DNA from: an uncultured Cytophagales bacterium
GTDB taxonomy: Bacteria > Bacteroidota > Bacteroidia > Cytophagales > Amoebophilaceae
Assembly (NCBI GenBank): GCA_905479855.1
Contig: CAJQOF010000009.1
Location: 1-6,147, forward strand
Length of the DNA: 6,147 nt
Direction of reading: 5' to 3'
The notes under the pieces were generated by a model, which was given only the letters and a program-made list of their open reading frames with translations, was not told the origin of the DNA and ran no database searches. Positions 1 to 6,147 of this stretch are shown in pieces; position 1 is the stretch's first letter, and every line of letters begins with the position of its first letter. The position numbers and the translations under genes are program-made.

Positions 1-1187
1 TCGAGCGCAAGACAGATGCGGAGACGCTGCGCTATCCTATTATCCACCTACGCGGCGAAGACATTGAGGTGGCACTAACGCACAACCAACAATACGGCGA
101 AGAGCACTATTCCTTTGTCAACGGACAGTTTACTACGCAAGGCGGCACGCACTTGGCGGCTTTTAAGGAGGCGTTGGTAAAGACTGTGCGTGATTTCTAT
201 AAGAAGGATTTTGATGCCAGTGATATTCGTGCCTCCATGGTGGGGGCGATTGCCATTCGGGTGCAAGAGCCTGTTTTTGAGTCCCAGACCAAAACCAAGC
301 TCGGCTCTCAGCAGGTAGGCCCCGAAGGGCCTACCACGCGCGTCTTTGTCAATGACTTTCTCAAGAAAGCGCTGGATGATTACTTGCATAAACACCCCGA
401 AACGGCCGATGCCCTGCTCAAGCGCATTCTGCAGTCCGAGCGAGAGCGCAAGGAGATTGCCGGCATCAAGAAACTGGCCAACGAGCGGGCCAAAAAGGCG
501 AGCTTACACAACAAGAAGCTGCGCGATTGCCGGGTGCATTATGACAGTGACCATGCACACCGAGATGGCTCCATGATCTTCATCACCGAAGGCAACTCTG
601 CCAGCGGCTCCATCACCAAGTCGCGCAACGTGCAAACCCAGGCCGTGTTCTCACTACGCGGCAAGCCACTCAACTGCTTTGGCTACACCAAGAAGGTGGT
701 TTATGAAAACGAGGAGTTCAACTTGCTCCAGCATGCTCTTAATATTGAGGATGGCCTAGAGGGGCTGCGCTACAGAAAGATTATTGTGGCTACCGATGCG
801 GACGTGGATGGTATGCACATTCGCCTATTGCTGCTTACCTACTTCTTGCAGTTCTTCCCAGATCTGGTGCGGGCCGGCCATGTCTATTTGCTAGAGACGC
901 CGCTCTTTCGGGTGCGCAACAAAAAGGAAACGCGCTATTGCTACAGTGAAACAGAAAAGAAAGCTGCCGTGGAAAAGCTAGGCGCACAGCCTGAGATTAC
1001 ACGCTTCAAAGGGTTGGGAGAAATCTCCGCGGATGAGTTTCAGCATTTTATTGGCGAGGAAATTCGGCTAGCTCCTGTAGTTTTGCAAAAAGACGCCCAC
1101 ATTCAACAGCTGCTTACCTTTTACATGGGCAAAAACACGCAGGAGCGGCAGCATTTTATTATTGATAACTTGCGCGTTGAACATTAG
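1..1187 (+). CDS. parE: DNA topoisomerase IV subunit B (ParE), C-terminal part, 5' truncated by window edge
   Basis: ParE is the ATPase and TOPRIM subunit of topoisomerase IV, which with ParC unlinks daughter chromosomes. The reading frame is open from base 3 (394 residues visible), so the GTG at 69 is an internal valine; the N-terminal GHKL ATPase domain, roughly 220 residues, lies outside. Visible in order are the end of the transducer domain with the ATP-contacting QTKTKLGS loop (near base 285), the TOPRIM motif EGNSASG (588-608) with the catalytic Glu, the metal-binding DADVDG (795-812), [18 protein letters not shown], and the closing [10 protein letters not shown] segment. The short C-terminus and SLRGKPLN wording fit Bacteroidota ParE rather than GyrB. 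The usual EGDSA reads EGNSA here (codon 594-596). parC does not follow in the window. Family assignment is secure; ParE over GyrB is very likely. Confidence 0.96.
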   Translation, partial: ERKTDAETLRYPIIHLRGEDIEVALTHNQQYGEEHYSFVNGQFTTQGGTHLAAFKEALVKTVRDFYKKDFDASDIRASMVGAIAIRVQEPVFESQTKTKLGSQQVGPEGPTTRVFVNDFLKKALDDYLHKHPETADALLKRILQSERERKEIAGIKKLANERAKKASLHNKKLRDCRVHYDSDHAHRDGSMIFITEGNSASGSITKSRNVQTQAVFSLRGKPLNCFGYTKKVVYENEEFNLLQHALNIEDGLEGLRYRKIIVATDADVDGMHIRLLLLTYFLQFFPDLVRAGHVYLLETPLFRVRNKKETRYCYSETEKKAAVEKLGAQPEITRFKGLGEISADEFQHFIGEEIRLAPVVLQKDAHIQQLLTFYMGKNTQERQHFIIDNLRVEH

Positions 1188-1207
1188 GAAAGGCATGAAT
1201 AATTTTG
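1176..1207 (+). promoter_or_regulatory. Candidate Bacteroidota-type promoter for the HAD phosphatase gene
   Basis: TAATTTTG at 1200-1207 matches the Bacteroidota -7 element TAnnTTTG at every fixed position. GTTG at 1176-1179 matches three of four bases of the -33 TTTG element, and the spacer between them is 20 bases, inside the known 19-21 range. Transcription would start near 1213-1215, leaving a leader of about 27 bases before the ATG at 1241. The -33 part overlaps the end of parE. Short motifs like this occur by chance, so this is a candidate from pattern matching only. Confidence 0.45.
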
Positions 1208-1240
1208 ATTACTGTAGTAGCCATCACTCAATGGAACATT

Positions 1241-2098
1241 ATGAAAAAATCTATTGTTGTTTTTGATATTGACGATGCCATTTGTATGATTGGTAATTCT
1301 TATGAGTTGGAGGCTATCAAAGCCGCTAACCCCGAATGCCCAATTGTAATGTACAAATGTGAAAAATCGGAACAATACCCACATCTGTTTGTACCCTATT
1401 TGCAAGTGCTCTTTGAGTACCTAATCAAGAACGGGGCCAGGGTCGTCTTTTTTAGCAGCGCTGTTGAGCACCGAAACATTTCTGTAATCCCACAATTGCT
1501 AGTAAACATCCTAGGGGAAGAACGATATGCATTGTTAAAGTCCCAAGGGCAGTTTGCTATCTTCTCAAAGCAACATGTCCGCCCAGGTAAGCCCTGGCAT
1601 AGCAGAGAGGGCAATTACGTCAAAGACCTAAAGACCGTTATTGCAGAGGGAGAGGATCTAGAAAATGCAGTGTTGATAGAAGACCAGCCTTCCTATGTCG
1701 CCCATGACCAAGAGCCCTGTATTTCAGTACTTGACTGCCTATACTGGAAACCTACCTATACCAATGCAAAAGATGATGGCCAGGGGATCTTGCCTAAAAA
1801 TACCGTTTACTACTTGCTCGGGCTTTTTAAGACCTATTTTGAAAATGAAGATTATGCGCAGATGCCTTTGAGAAAGGGTATTGCCAGAATTTTCCCTAGC
1901 ACTCCTGCACATTACGATTATATGCACAAGGTGAAGCCAGGTCCTCTTTTCTACGCCAATCACCTCGATGGTGATAATTCGCAGTTCATTTATGACATGA
2001 TTTGCTTGGGTTTAGATGAAGTGCGAAAAACAGACCCGGAAGCAATATTATATGCCCATAAGTGGTTAAAGATGAATCTACGCGATAAGCCCGCCTAA
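1241..2098 (+). CDS. HAD-superfamily phosphatase of the FCP/SCP (NIF-like) type with unrecognised C-terminal extension
   Basis: This is a predicted soluble phosphatase of 285 residues with no signal peptide or membrane segment. The HAD motifs are readable: motif I FDIDDAI (nucleophile Asp9, acid/base Asp11), motif II VVFFSS (Ser72/Ser73), motif III Lys128 in GNYVKDL, and motif IV VLIEDQPSYV (Glu147, Asp148). The stretch from GNYVKDL to PSYV follows the layout of eukaryotic small CTD phosphatases, which remove phosphate from Ser/Thr in proteins. Motif I has Ala13 where Thr or Val is usual. Residues from about 200 to 285 match no domain I recognise. ATG 1241 is preferred over the in-frame TTG at 1205 because the protein then begins just before motif I, and the TTG lies inside the candidate promoter. 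The substrate is unknown. Sampled lines are poorer in G+C than parE. Confidence 0.75.
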   Translation: MKKSIVVFDIDDAICMIGNSYELEAIKAANPECPIVMYKCEKSEQYPHLFVPYLQVLFEYLIKNGARVVFFSSAVEHRNISVIPQLLVNILGEERYALLKSQGQFAIFSKQHVRPGKPWHSREGNYVKDLKTVIAEGEDLENAVLIEDQPSYVAHDQEPCISVLDCLYWKPTYTNAKDDGQGILPKNTVYYLLGLFKTYFENEDYAQMPLRKGIARIFPSTPAHYDYMHKVKPGPLFYANHLDGDNSQFIYDMICLGLDEVRKTDPEAILYAHKWLKMNLRDKPA

Positions 2099-2225
2099 CC
2101 CCTAAGGGCCCATAAAGCCCACCTACTCAGCACTTTTAGGCCTTTGTAAAAAACCGCCCCAGCTTGCAGGCATGCACATTCCCACTAGAAATAGCTAAAT
2201 AGATCACCACAACCAAAAGAAAACC

Positions 2226-4013
2226 ATGGCTTTAGCAATAAAAACCGGCACAGATGATTTTGCCGAACTGCTTTTAGAGAGCACGGTATTTGTGGACAAG
2301 AGCTTGTTCATTAAGGAGTTTATAGAAGATAGTGGTAAAGTGGTATTGATTACCCGCCCGCGCCGCTGGGGAAAAAGCCTCAACATGGATATGCTGGCCC
2401 GCTTTTTGGCTATTGAGGTGGATAACCAAGGCGTTCCCTTGCCGGAGGCGGAACAGTTTAATCGGAAGCTTTTTTGCGGGGGAGCAGTGGAACTAAGTTC
2501 ATCTACAGGAAGGAAGAAGCAACTGAATCCGCTCAGAATTTCCAAGCACAAGGAAACCATGGCCGAATATCAAGGTCAGTTTCCGGTGATTAGTATTGGG
2601 CTGAAGGGAACCAAGGGTAATTCCTATGAAGCGATAAAAGCATTCGTTAAGCAAGAAATAAAGGAACTTTTTGGCTTGTATGCCTATCTTAAAAAACAAC
2701 CATGGCTTACCGAAGAAGAGCAGCAACAGCTGGCTCATTGTCTTAGCGGTGAGATGTCCGATCCAGAACTCAAAAACAGCTTGGAATTCTTGAGTCAACT
2801 TTTGAAAAAACATTTTGGTAAGAAAGTATATGTGCTGATAGATGAATACGATACCCCTATTAACCATGCTTACGGAAAATTTGGCAAGCAAGATTCAGAC
2901 CAATTTGAGAAGGTACTAGAACTCTTTAGGGGAATCTTTGGCGCTGTATTGAAGGGCAATAAAAGCCTGAAGATGGGGCTAGTTACAGGCATACTACGCA
3001 TTGCGAAGGCGGGTCTTTTTTCTGACCTGAACAACCTCAATGAATATACTTTGCTTGACGAACCTTTTTCCTCTTGTTATGGATTCACTGAAGAAGATGT
3101 TGTACAACTCATGCAGCAGGTACCGACAGTGACTAGCCTAGAGGAGATTAGGCGTTGGTACAATGGCTACACCTTTGGCGGGAAAAAGACAAGCATGTAC
3201 AACCCTTGGTCCATTATGAACTGCCTGGCTAGGAAGGGGCACTTGAGCTACTATTGGATAGATAGTGGGGGCACTACTTTGGTGAATGAGGCGTTGCTTG
3301 CTGACGATATACAGGAAGATTTGCAAGCGCTTGTAGCAGGGAGAGCCATTACAATACCTATTATGAAGGAAATTAGCTTTGAAGACATCAATAGCTCCAC
3401 GGGGCTTTTTAGTCTCTTGCTATTCGCTGGTTATCTCAATCCTGATGAGGGGGATGAAATCGACGAAATGTATCGTTTATCCATCCCTAACCATGAGGTG
3501 ACCTACATCTATAGAATGCGTTTGTTGAAATGGCTTGCGCGCAAACTCAACGCGGATGATGCAGACTTGCGTACTGTTATGCATCTGTTGGCAATGGGAG
3601 AAATCGAGGAATTTGAAGAGAAGTTGAGGAACCTGCTGGCTGCCAGCGCTAGTTTCTTCCAGACAGGAGCAAAGAATGGAGAGGTCTTTTACAATGGTTT
3701 TATGTTTTGCTTGTTCACTACCTTGTCGTCTAGATACGCCATAGAGAGCGAACTAGAGAGTGGAAAAGGCAGGCCCGATGTGCTACTAATTCCCAGAGTA
3801 GGGAAAGGAGAGCAGGCAATCGTTATTGAGTACAAAATAAGCAGTGATGCCGAAGGACTTGAAGATAGCGCCGAGAAAGGATTGGCGCAGATAATCGAGA
3901 AAGGGTACACCGCCAAGGCGATGGCGCAGCCGCATGTGAAGTCTGTGCTGCAAGTTGCTATGGCTTTTTGTGGTAAGGAGGTGGCGTTGGCGTATGAAAG
4001 AAACAGACCCTAA
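2226..4013 (+). CDS. Predicted AAA-ATPase with C-terminal PD-(D/E)XK nuclease-like domain
   Basis: This 595-residue protein has the two-domain layout of the AAA-ATPase-like / PDDEXK_9 family (PF09820 plus PF08011), whose role is not established. The N-terminus carries the family signature TDDF followed by FVDKSLFI (residues 22-29). A Walker A-like RPRRWGKS (44-51) lacks the first Gly, as is normal here. The Walker B segment is VYVLIDEYD (201-209). Next come TGILRIAKAGLFSDLNNL (254-271), WYNGYTFG (311-318) and YNPWSI (325-330). The C-terminal domain has GRPD (Asp518), then IEYK (Glu535, Lys537), which together form an intact PD-(D/E)XK core, then LAQIIEKGY (553-561). Length is normal and no frame break is seen. 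ATG 2226 follows an A-rich leader without Shine-Dalgarno. The 127-base gap before it shows no gene, convincing promoter or terminator. A role in defence, DNA processing or mobile DNA is speculation. Confidence 0.88.
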   Translation: MALAIKTGTDDFAELLLESTVFVDKSLFIKEFIEDSGKVVLITRPRRWGKSLNMDMLARFLAIEVDNQGVPLPEAEQFNRKLFCGGAVELSSSTGRKKQLNPLRISKHKETMAEYQGQFPVISIGLKGTKGNSYEAIKAFVKQEIKELFGLYAYLKKQPWLTEEEQQQLAHCLSGEMSDPELKNSLEFLSQLLKKHFGKKVYVLIDEYDTPINHAYGKFGKQDSDQFEKVLELFRGIFGAVLKGNKSLKMGLVTGILRIAKAGLFSDLNNLNEYTLLDEPFSSCYGFTEEDVVQLMQQVPTVTSLEEIRRWYNGYTFGGKKTSMYNPWSIMNCLARKGHLSYYWIDSGGTTLVNEALLADDIQEDLQALVAGRAITIPIMKEISFEDINSSTGLFSLLLFAGYLNPDEGDEIDEMYRLSIPNHEVTYIYRMRLLKWLARKLNADDADLRTVMHLLAMGEIEEFEEKLRNLLAASASFFQTGAKNGEVFYNGFMFCLFTTLSSRYAIESELESGKGRPDVLLIPRVGKGEQAIVIEYKISSDAEGLEDSAEKGLAQIIEKGYTAKAMAQPHVKSVLQVAMAFCGKEVALAYERNRP

Positions 4014-4025
4014 CAACTGATGTAC

Positions 4026-5150
4026 ATGGCTGGCATCTACATCCACATTCCCTTTTGCAAGCAGGCTTGCCATTATTGTGACTTTCACTTTAGCACCAAC
4101 ACGCGCACAAAAGTGCCCATGCTGCAAGCCATTGCCGAGGAGCTGCGCCTACAGAAGCAGTACACCGGTGGGGCGCAGGTGCAAAGTATCTACTTCGGGG
4201 GCGGTACTCCTTCGCTGATAGAGACAACAGCGCTAAAAACATTGCTATTGCTTATTGCGCAACATTTTTCCCTGGGCAAAGATTTAGAGATTACGCTAGA
4301 AGCTAACCCGGATGATGTTACCCTTGCTAAGTTGGCGGCTTGGCGGGAGATGGGCATTAACCGGCTAAGCATTGGGGTACAGGCTTTTCAGGACAGTGTA
4401 TTGAAGGATATCAACAGAGTGCACAATGGCCAAAACGGTGTGGCTAGTGTAGCGCTGGCCAGGCAAGCGGGCTTCGATAATCTTAGCATCGACCTGATGT
4501 ACGCGCTACCGGGCATGAACCAGGCCATGTGGGAAGAAAACTTGGCCACGGCCATGCAGCTGCAGCCAGAGCACATTGCGGCTTATTGCCTGACCATTGA
4601 GAAGCGCACGGTATTCGGCCATTGGCTAGCGCAGGGAAAGCTCAAGGCGGTGGACGAAGAAACTGCGGCCAAGCAGTACGAAACCTTGGTGGAGGTGCTA
4701 ACAGCGCATGGTTACGCGCACTACGAGGTTTCTAACTTCGGCAAGCCTGGCCATTTCTCGCAGCATAACATGAATTATTGGAAGCGTGGCCATTACCTGG
4801 GGCTGGGGCCTGGGGCGCATTCGTACAATGGTGCAACCAGGCAGCACAATGTGGCGAATAATCAACGCTATATGGATAGCTTGCAGCGGGGTGTGGTGCC
4901 TTGCACCGTGGAGGTGCTTACCACCAAGGACCACATCAACGAGTACCTGATGACGGGCTTGCGCACCCAGTGGGGGTGTGATATGGCGTGGCTGAAGGCG
5001 CAGTATGGCTACACGTTAGCGGAGGAGGGCAATTATCTGCCGCAGCTTGTCGAGCGGAAGTTGGCGCTCTTCAACCACCACCAACTAATACTTACCTCCC
5101 AGGGAAAGCTCTTGGCAGACCAAATTGCCGCGGATTTATTTGTAGCTTAG
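4026..5150 (+). CDS. hemW: Radical SAM heme chaperone HemW (HemN-like)
   Basis: HemW is a cytoplasmic radical SAM protein that binds heme and hands it to target proteins; it is often mislabelled coproporphyrinogen III oxidase. Residues are counted from the ATG at 4020. The cluster motif is Cys13-x3-Cys17-x2-Cys20 followed by DF, without the extra cysteine context of true HemN. GGGTPS (60-65), EANPDD (94-99), RLSIGVQAF (115-123), YEVSNF (235-240), the HemW-type HNxxYW motif as HNMNYW (249-254), and GLGPGAHSY (261-269) are all present. Length is normal for the family. Two starts are possible, 4020 and 4026; 4026 is chosen because Bacteroidota HemW proteins typically begin MAGIYIHIPFCKQ. The gap to the upstream AAA gene is only 6 or 12 bases, so the two are probably co-transcribed, though no functional link is implied. 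Confidence 0.96.
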   Translation: MAGIYIHIPFCKQACHYCDFHFSTNTRTKVPMLQAIAEELRLQKQYTGGAQVQSIYFGGGTPSLIETTALKTLLLLIAQHFSLGKDLEITLEANPDDVTLAKLAAWREMGINRLSIGVQAFQDSVLKDINRVHNGQNGVASVALARQAGFDNLSIDLMYALPGMNQAMWEENLATAMQLQPEHIAAYCLTIEKRTVFGHWLAQGKLKAVDEETAAKQYETLVEVLTAHGYAHYEVSNFGKPGHFSQHNMNYWKRGHYLGLGPGAHSYNGATRQHNVANNQRYMDSLQRGVVPCTVEVLTTKDHINEYLMTGLRTQWGCDMAWLKAQYGYTLAEEGNYLPQLVERKLALFNHHQLILTSQGKLLADQIAADLFVA

Positions 5151-5163
5151 CGCCCCTTCTTGC

Positions 5164-5176
5164 GCCAATATTTGGC
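5164..5176. repeat. Short inverted repeat between hemW and the ABC exporter gene
   Basis: GCCAA and TTGGC form a perfect 5-bp inverted repeat around a 3-base centre, 29 bases before the exporter start. It has no following T tract, so it is not a classical terminator. It could be a small operator or chance; the symmetry is all the sequence shows. Confidence 0.25.
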
Positions 5177-5205
5177 ATGGCCCACAGACGAAAATTACTA
5201 TTATT

Positions 5206-6147
5206 ATGCGAACCTATTTAAGAATACTCTCTTATGCGGGCGCTATACGTACGCTCTGTTTTTCCTACGCACTCACCACACTACTGGCTATCTTCTTTGG
5301 GCTCGTCAATCTAAGCCTCCTCATCCCTTTGCTGGAAGTGTTATTTAGCCAAACTGACATTACCGATGCGGCTACACTGGCCCCTAAGCCGGACTTTTTC
5401 TTTAGCATTGCTTACCTAAAAGCACTTTTTAGCTACCATTTTATCAATACCATTGCTGCACATGGGCGCGTAAGTGCCCTCTACTTTGTTTGTATCATTA
5501 TGATCATCTCGGTGTTGCTCGCCAAACTTTTCAGGTATTTGGCCGAGATTATTGCAGCAACGGTGTGCACCAATGTGGTACACAATCTCAGGAAAGAACT
5601 TTTTGGCAAGGTATCGCGCTTGCACATGGGCTACTTTACCAGCCAACATAAGGGGGAGGTAATGGCCAGGATAATGAGTGATGTGCAGGAAGTGGAGCAT
5701 GCCACAGATTATATCTTTAAGCTCTTTTTTAAAGAGCCAGCAACCATTATCGGGTTCTTCTTTGTGCTCTTCTACATCTCCCCGCAGCTAACATGGCTAG
5801 CACTGCTGTCGCTCCCCATTGTAGGCGGTGGCATTACAGCGGTAGTAAGAAGGCTCCTTAAGAGGGCTGCGCAGAGCCAGGCTTCGCTCGGCAGGATTAT
5901 GAGTGTGCTGGAAGAAGCCATGCGGAATATGCCGATTATAAAGACCTTTGCCGCGCAGCCCTATATCCAGGAAAAATTCGAGCGAGAGAACAAAACTTAC
6001 GCCAAGCTCAATCTCTCCATGTTCCTCAAGAATAGCCTGGTGCCCCTGCTCTCTGAATTTCTAGGTGTATTGGTCATGACAATGCTGTTGGCCTATGGAG
6101 GAAGGCTTGTTTTGCTGGGCGAAGCCACCTTTACCGCAAGTACCTTT
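5206..6147 (+). CDS. ABC exporter, transmembrane domain (MsbA/lipid-type family), 3' truncated by window edge
   Basis: This frame is open from ATG 5206 to the last base (314 residues). It is the first part of a half-transporter in which the membrane domain precedes the ATPase; Walker A, signature and Walker B motifs would lie beyond the window. Hydrophobic segments lie at about residues 18-45, 88-115, 171-191, 194-215 and 277-302, matching five of the six helices of a type I exporter. The segment from about 125 to 163 (NLRKELFGKVSRLHMGYF, then GEVMARIMSDVQEVE) is the typical intracellular loop of ABC exporters. FFKEPATI, ISPQLTWLAL and KTFAAQ fit Bacteroidota MsbA-like proteins. An extracytoplasmic stretch of about 40 residues separates helices 1 and 2. 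It starts 55 bases after hemW without a Shine-Dalgarno sequence. The substrate cannot be told from this part; a lipid or lipid A-core role is possible. Confidence 0.9.
   Translation, partial: MRTYLRILSYAGAIRTLCFSYALTTLLAIFFGLVNLSLLIPLLEVLFSQTDITDAATLAPKPDFFFSIAYLKALFSYHFINTIAAHGRVSALYFVCIIMIISVLLAKLFRYLAEIIAATVCTNVVHNLRKELFGKVSRLHMGYFTSQHKGEVMARIMSDVQEVEHATDYIFKLFFKEPATIIGFFFVLFYISPQLTWLALLSLPIVGGGITAVVRRLLKRAAQSQASLGRIMSVLEEAMRNMPIIKTFAAQPYIQEKFERENKTYAKLNLSMFLKNSLVPLLSEFLGVLVMTMLLAYGGRLVLLGEATFTASTF

Noticed and set aside
69..71. GTG at 69 as the start of a separate 372-residue gene
   Set aside because: The frame stays open upstream to base 3 and the upstream residues continue the ParE transducer domain, so this is an internal valine.
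1205..1240. Upstream TTG start for the phosphatase gene, adding 12 residues
   Set aside because: The added residues do not resemble the start of a HAD protein, the TTG falls inside the candidate -7 element, and ATG 1241 sits properly before motif I.
1195..1266. Short open frame starting at the ATG at 1195, between parE and the phosphatase gene
   Set aside because: It gives only about 23 residues, overlaps the phosphatase start in another frame, and has no recognisable features.
2099..2225. Possible terminator or hairpin after the phosphatase gene, such as GGGC-CCATAAA-GCCC
   Set aside because: The stem is only four base pairs, no T tract follows, and other short symmetries in the gap are no better. 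No clear TAnnTTTG promoter was found there either.
2204..2891. Long open frames on the - strand opposite the AAA-ATPase gene
   Set aside because: Their translations show no family motifs, while the + strand frame has a full set of AAA and PD-(D/E)XK motifs; they are antisense shadows.
4032..4110. Reading the radical SAM gene as coproporphyrinogen III dehydrogenase HemN
   Set aside because: The motif is CxxxCxYCDF without the additional HemN cysteine, and the HNxxYW motif typical of HemW is present.
5139..5174. Possible promoter for the ABC exporter: TTTG (5139-5142) and AATATTTG (5167-5174)
   Set aside because: The -7 box misses its first base and the 24-base spacer is outside the usual 19-21 range, so it is not called as a feature.
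4988..5348. Two short + strand open frames overlapping the end of hemW and the start of the ABC exporter
   Set aside because: They overlap two well-supported genes in other frames and have no recognisable content.

Overview
The window looks like a chromosomal segment from a member of the Bacteroidota. ParE and HemW both read like Bacteroidota versions of these proteins. None of the four gene starts inside the window has a recognisable Shine-Dalgarno sequence, as is usual in that phylum, and one intergenic gap holds a good match to the phylum's TAnnTTTG promoter element. The AAA-ATPase/PD-(D/E)XK protein belongs to a family expanded in Bacteroidota and in some intracellular bacteria. An Amoebophilaceae-like, host-associated lineage is possible but not shown by this sequence.

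All five genes lie on the + strand. Bases 1-1187 hold the C-terminal two thirds of parE (topoisomerase IV subunit B), cut by the left edge. A 53-base gap with a candidate promoter leads to a 285-residue HAD-superfamily phosphatase of the FCP/SCP (NIF) type with an unrecognised C-terminal extension (1241-2098). After a 127-base gap comes a 595-residue predicted AAA-ATPase with a C-terminal PD-(D/E)XK nuclease-like domain (2226-4013). hemW, a radical SAM heme chaperone, follows within a few bases (4026-5150). The right edge cuts an ABC exporter after its first 314 residues (5206-6147).

parE, hemW and the exporter are ordinary housekeeping genes. The two genes between parE and hemW look more accessory: sampled lines are poorer in G+C, and neither belongs to a universal pathway. 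I see no RNA gene, CRISPR array, insertion sequence or complete system of interacting genes. The points most worth a second look are the asparagine in the ParE EGDSA motif, at the position of a known quinolone-resistance substitution, and the eukaryote-like phosphatase beside the AAA/nuclease gene.
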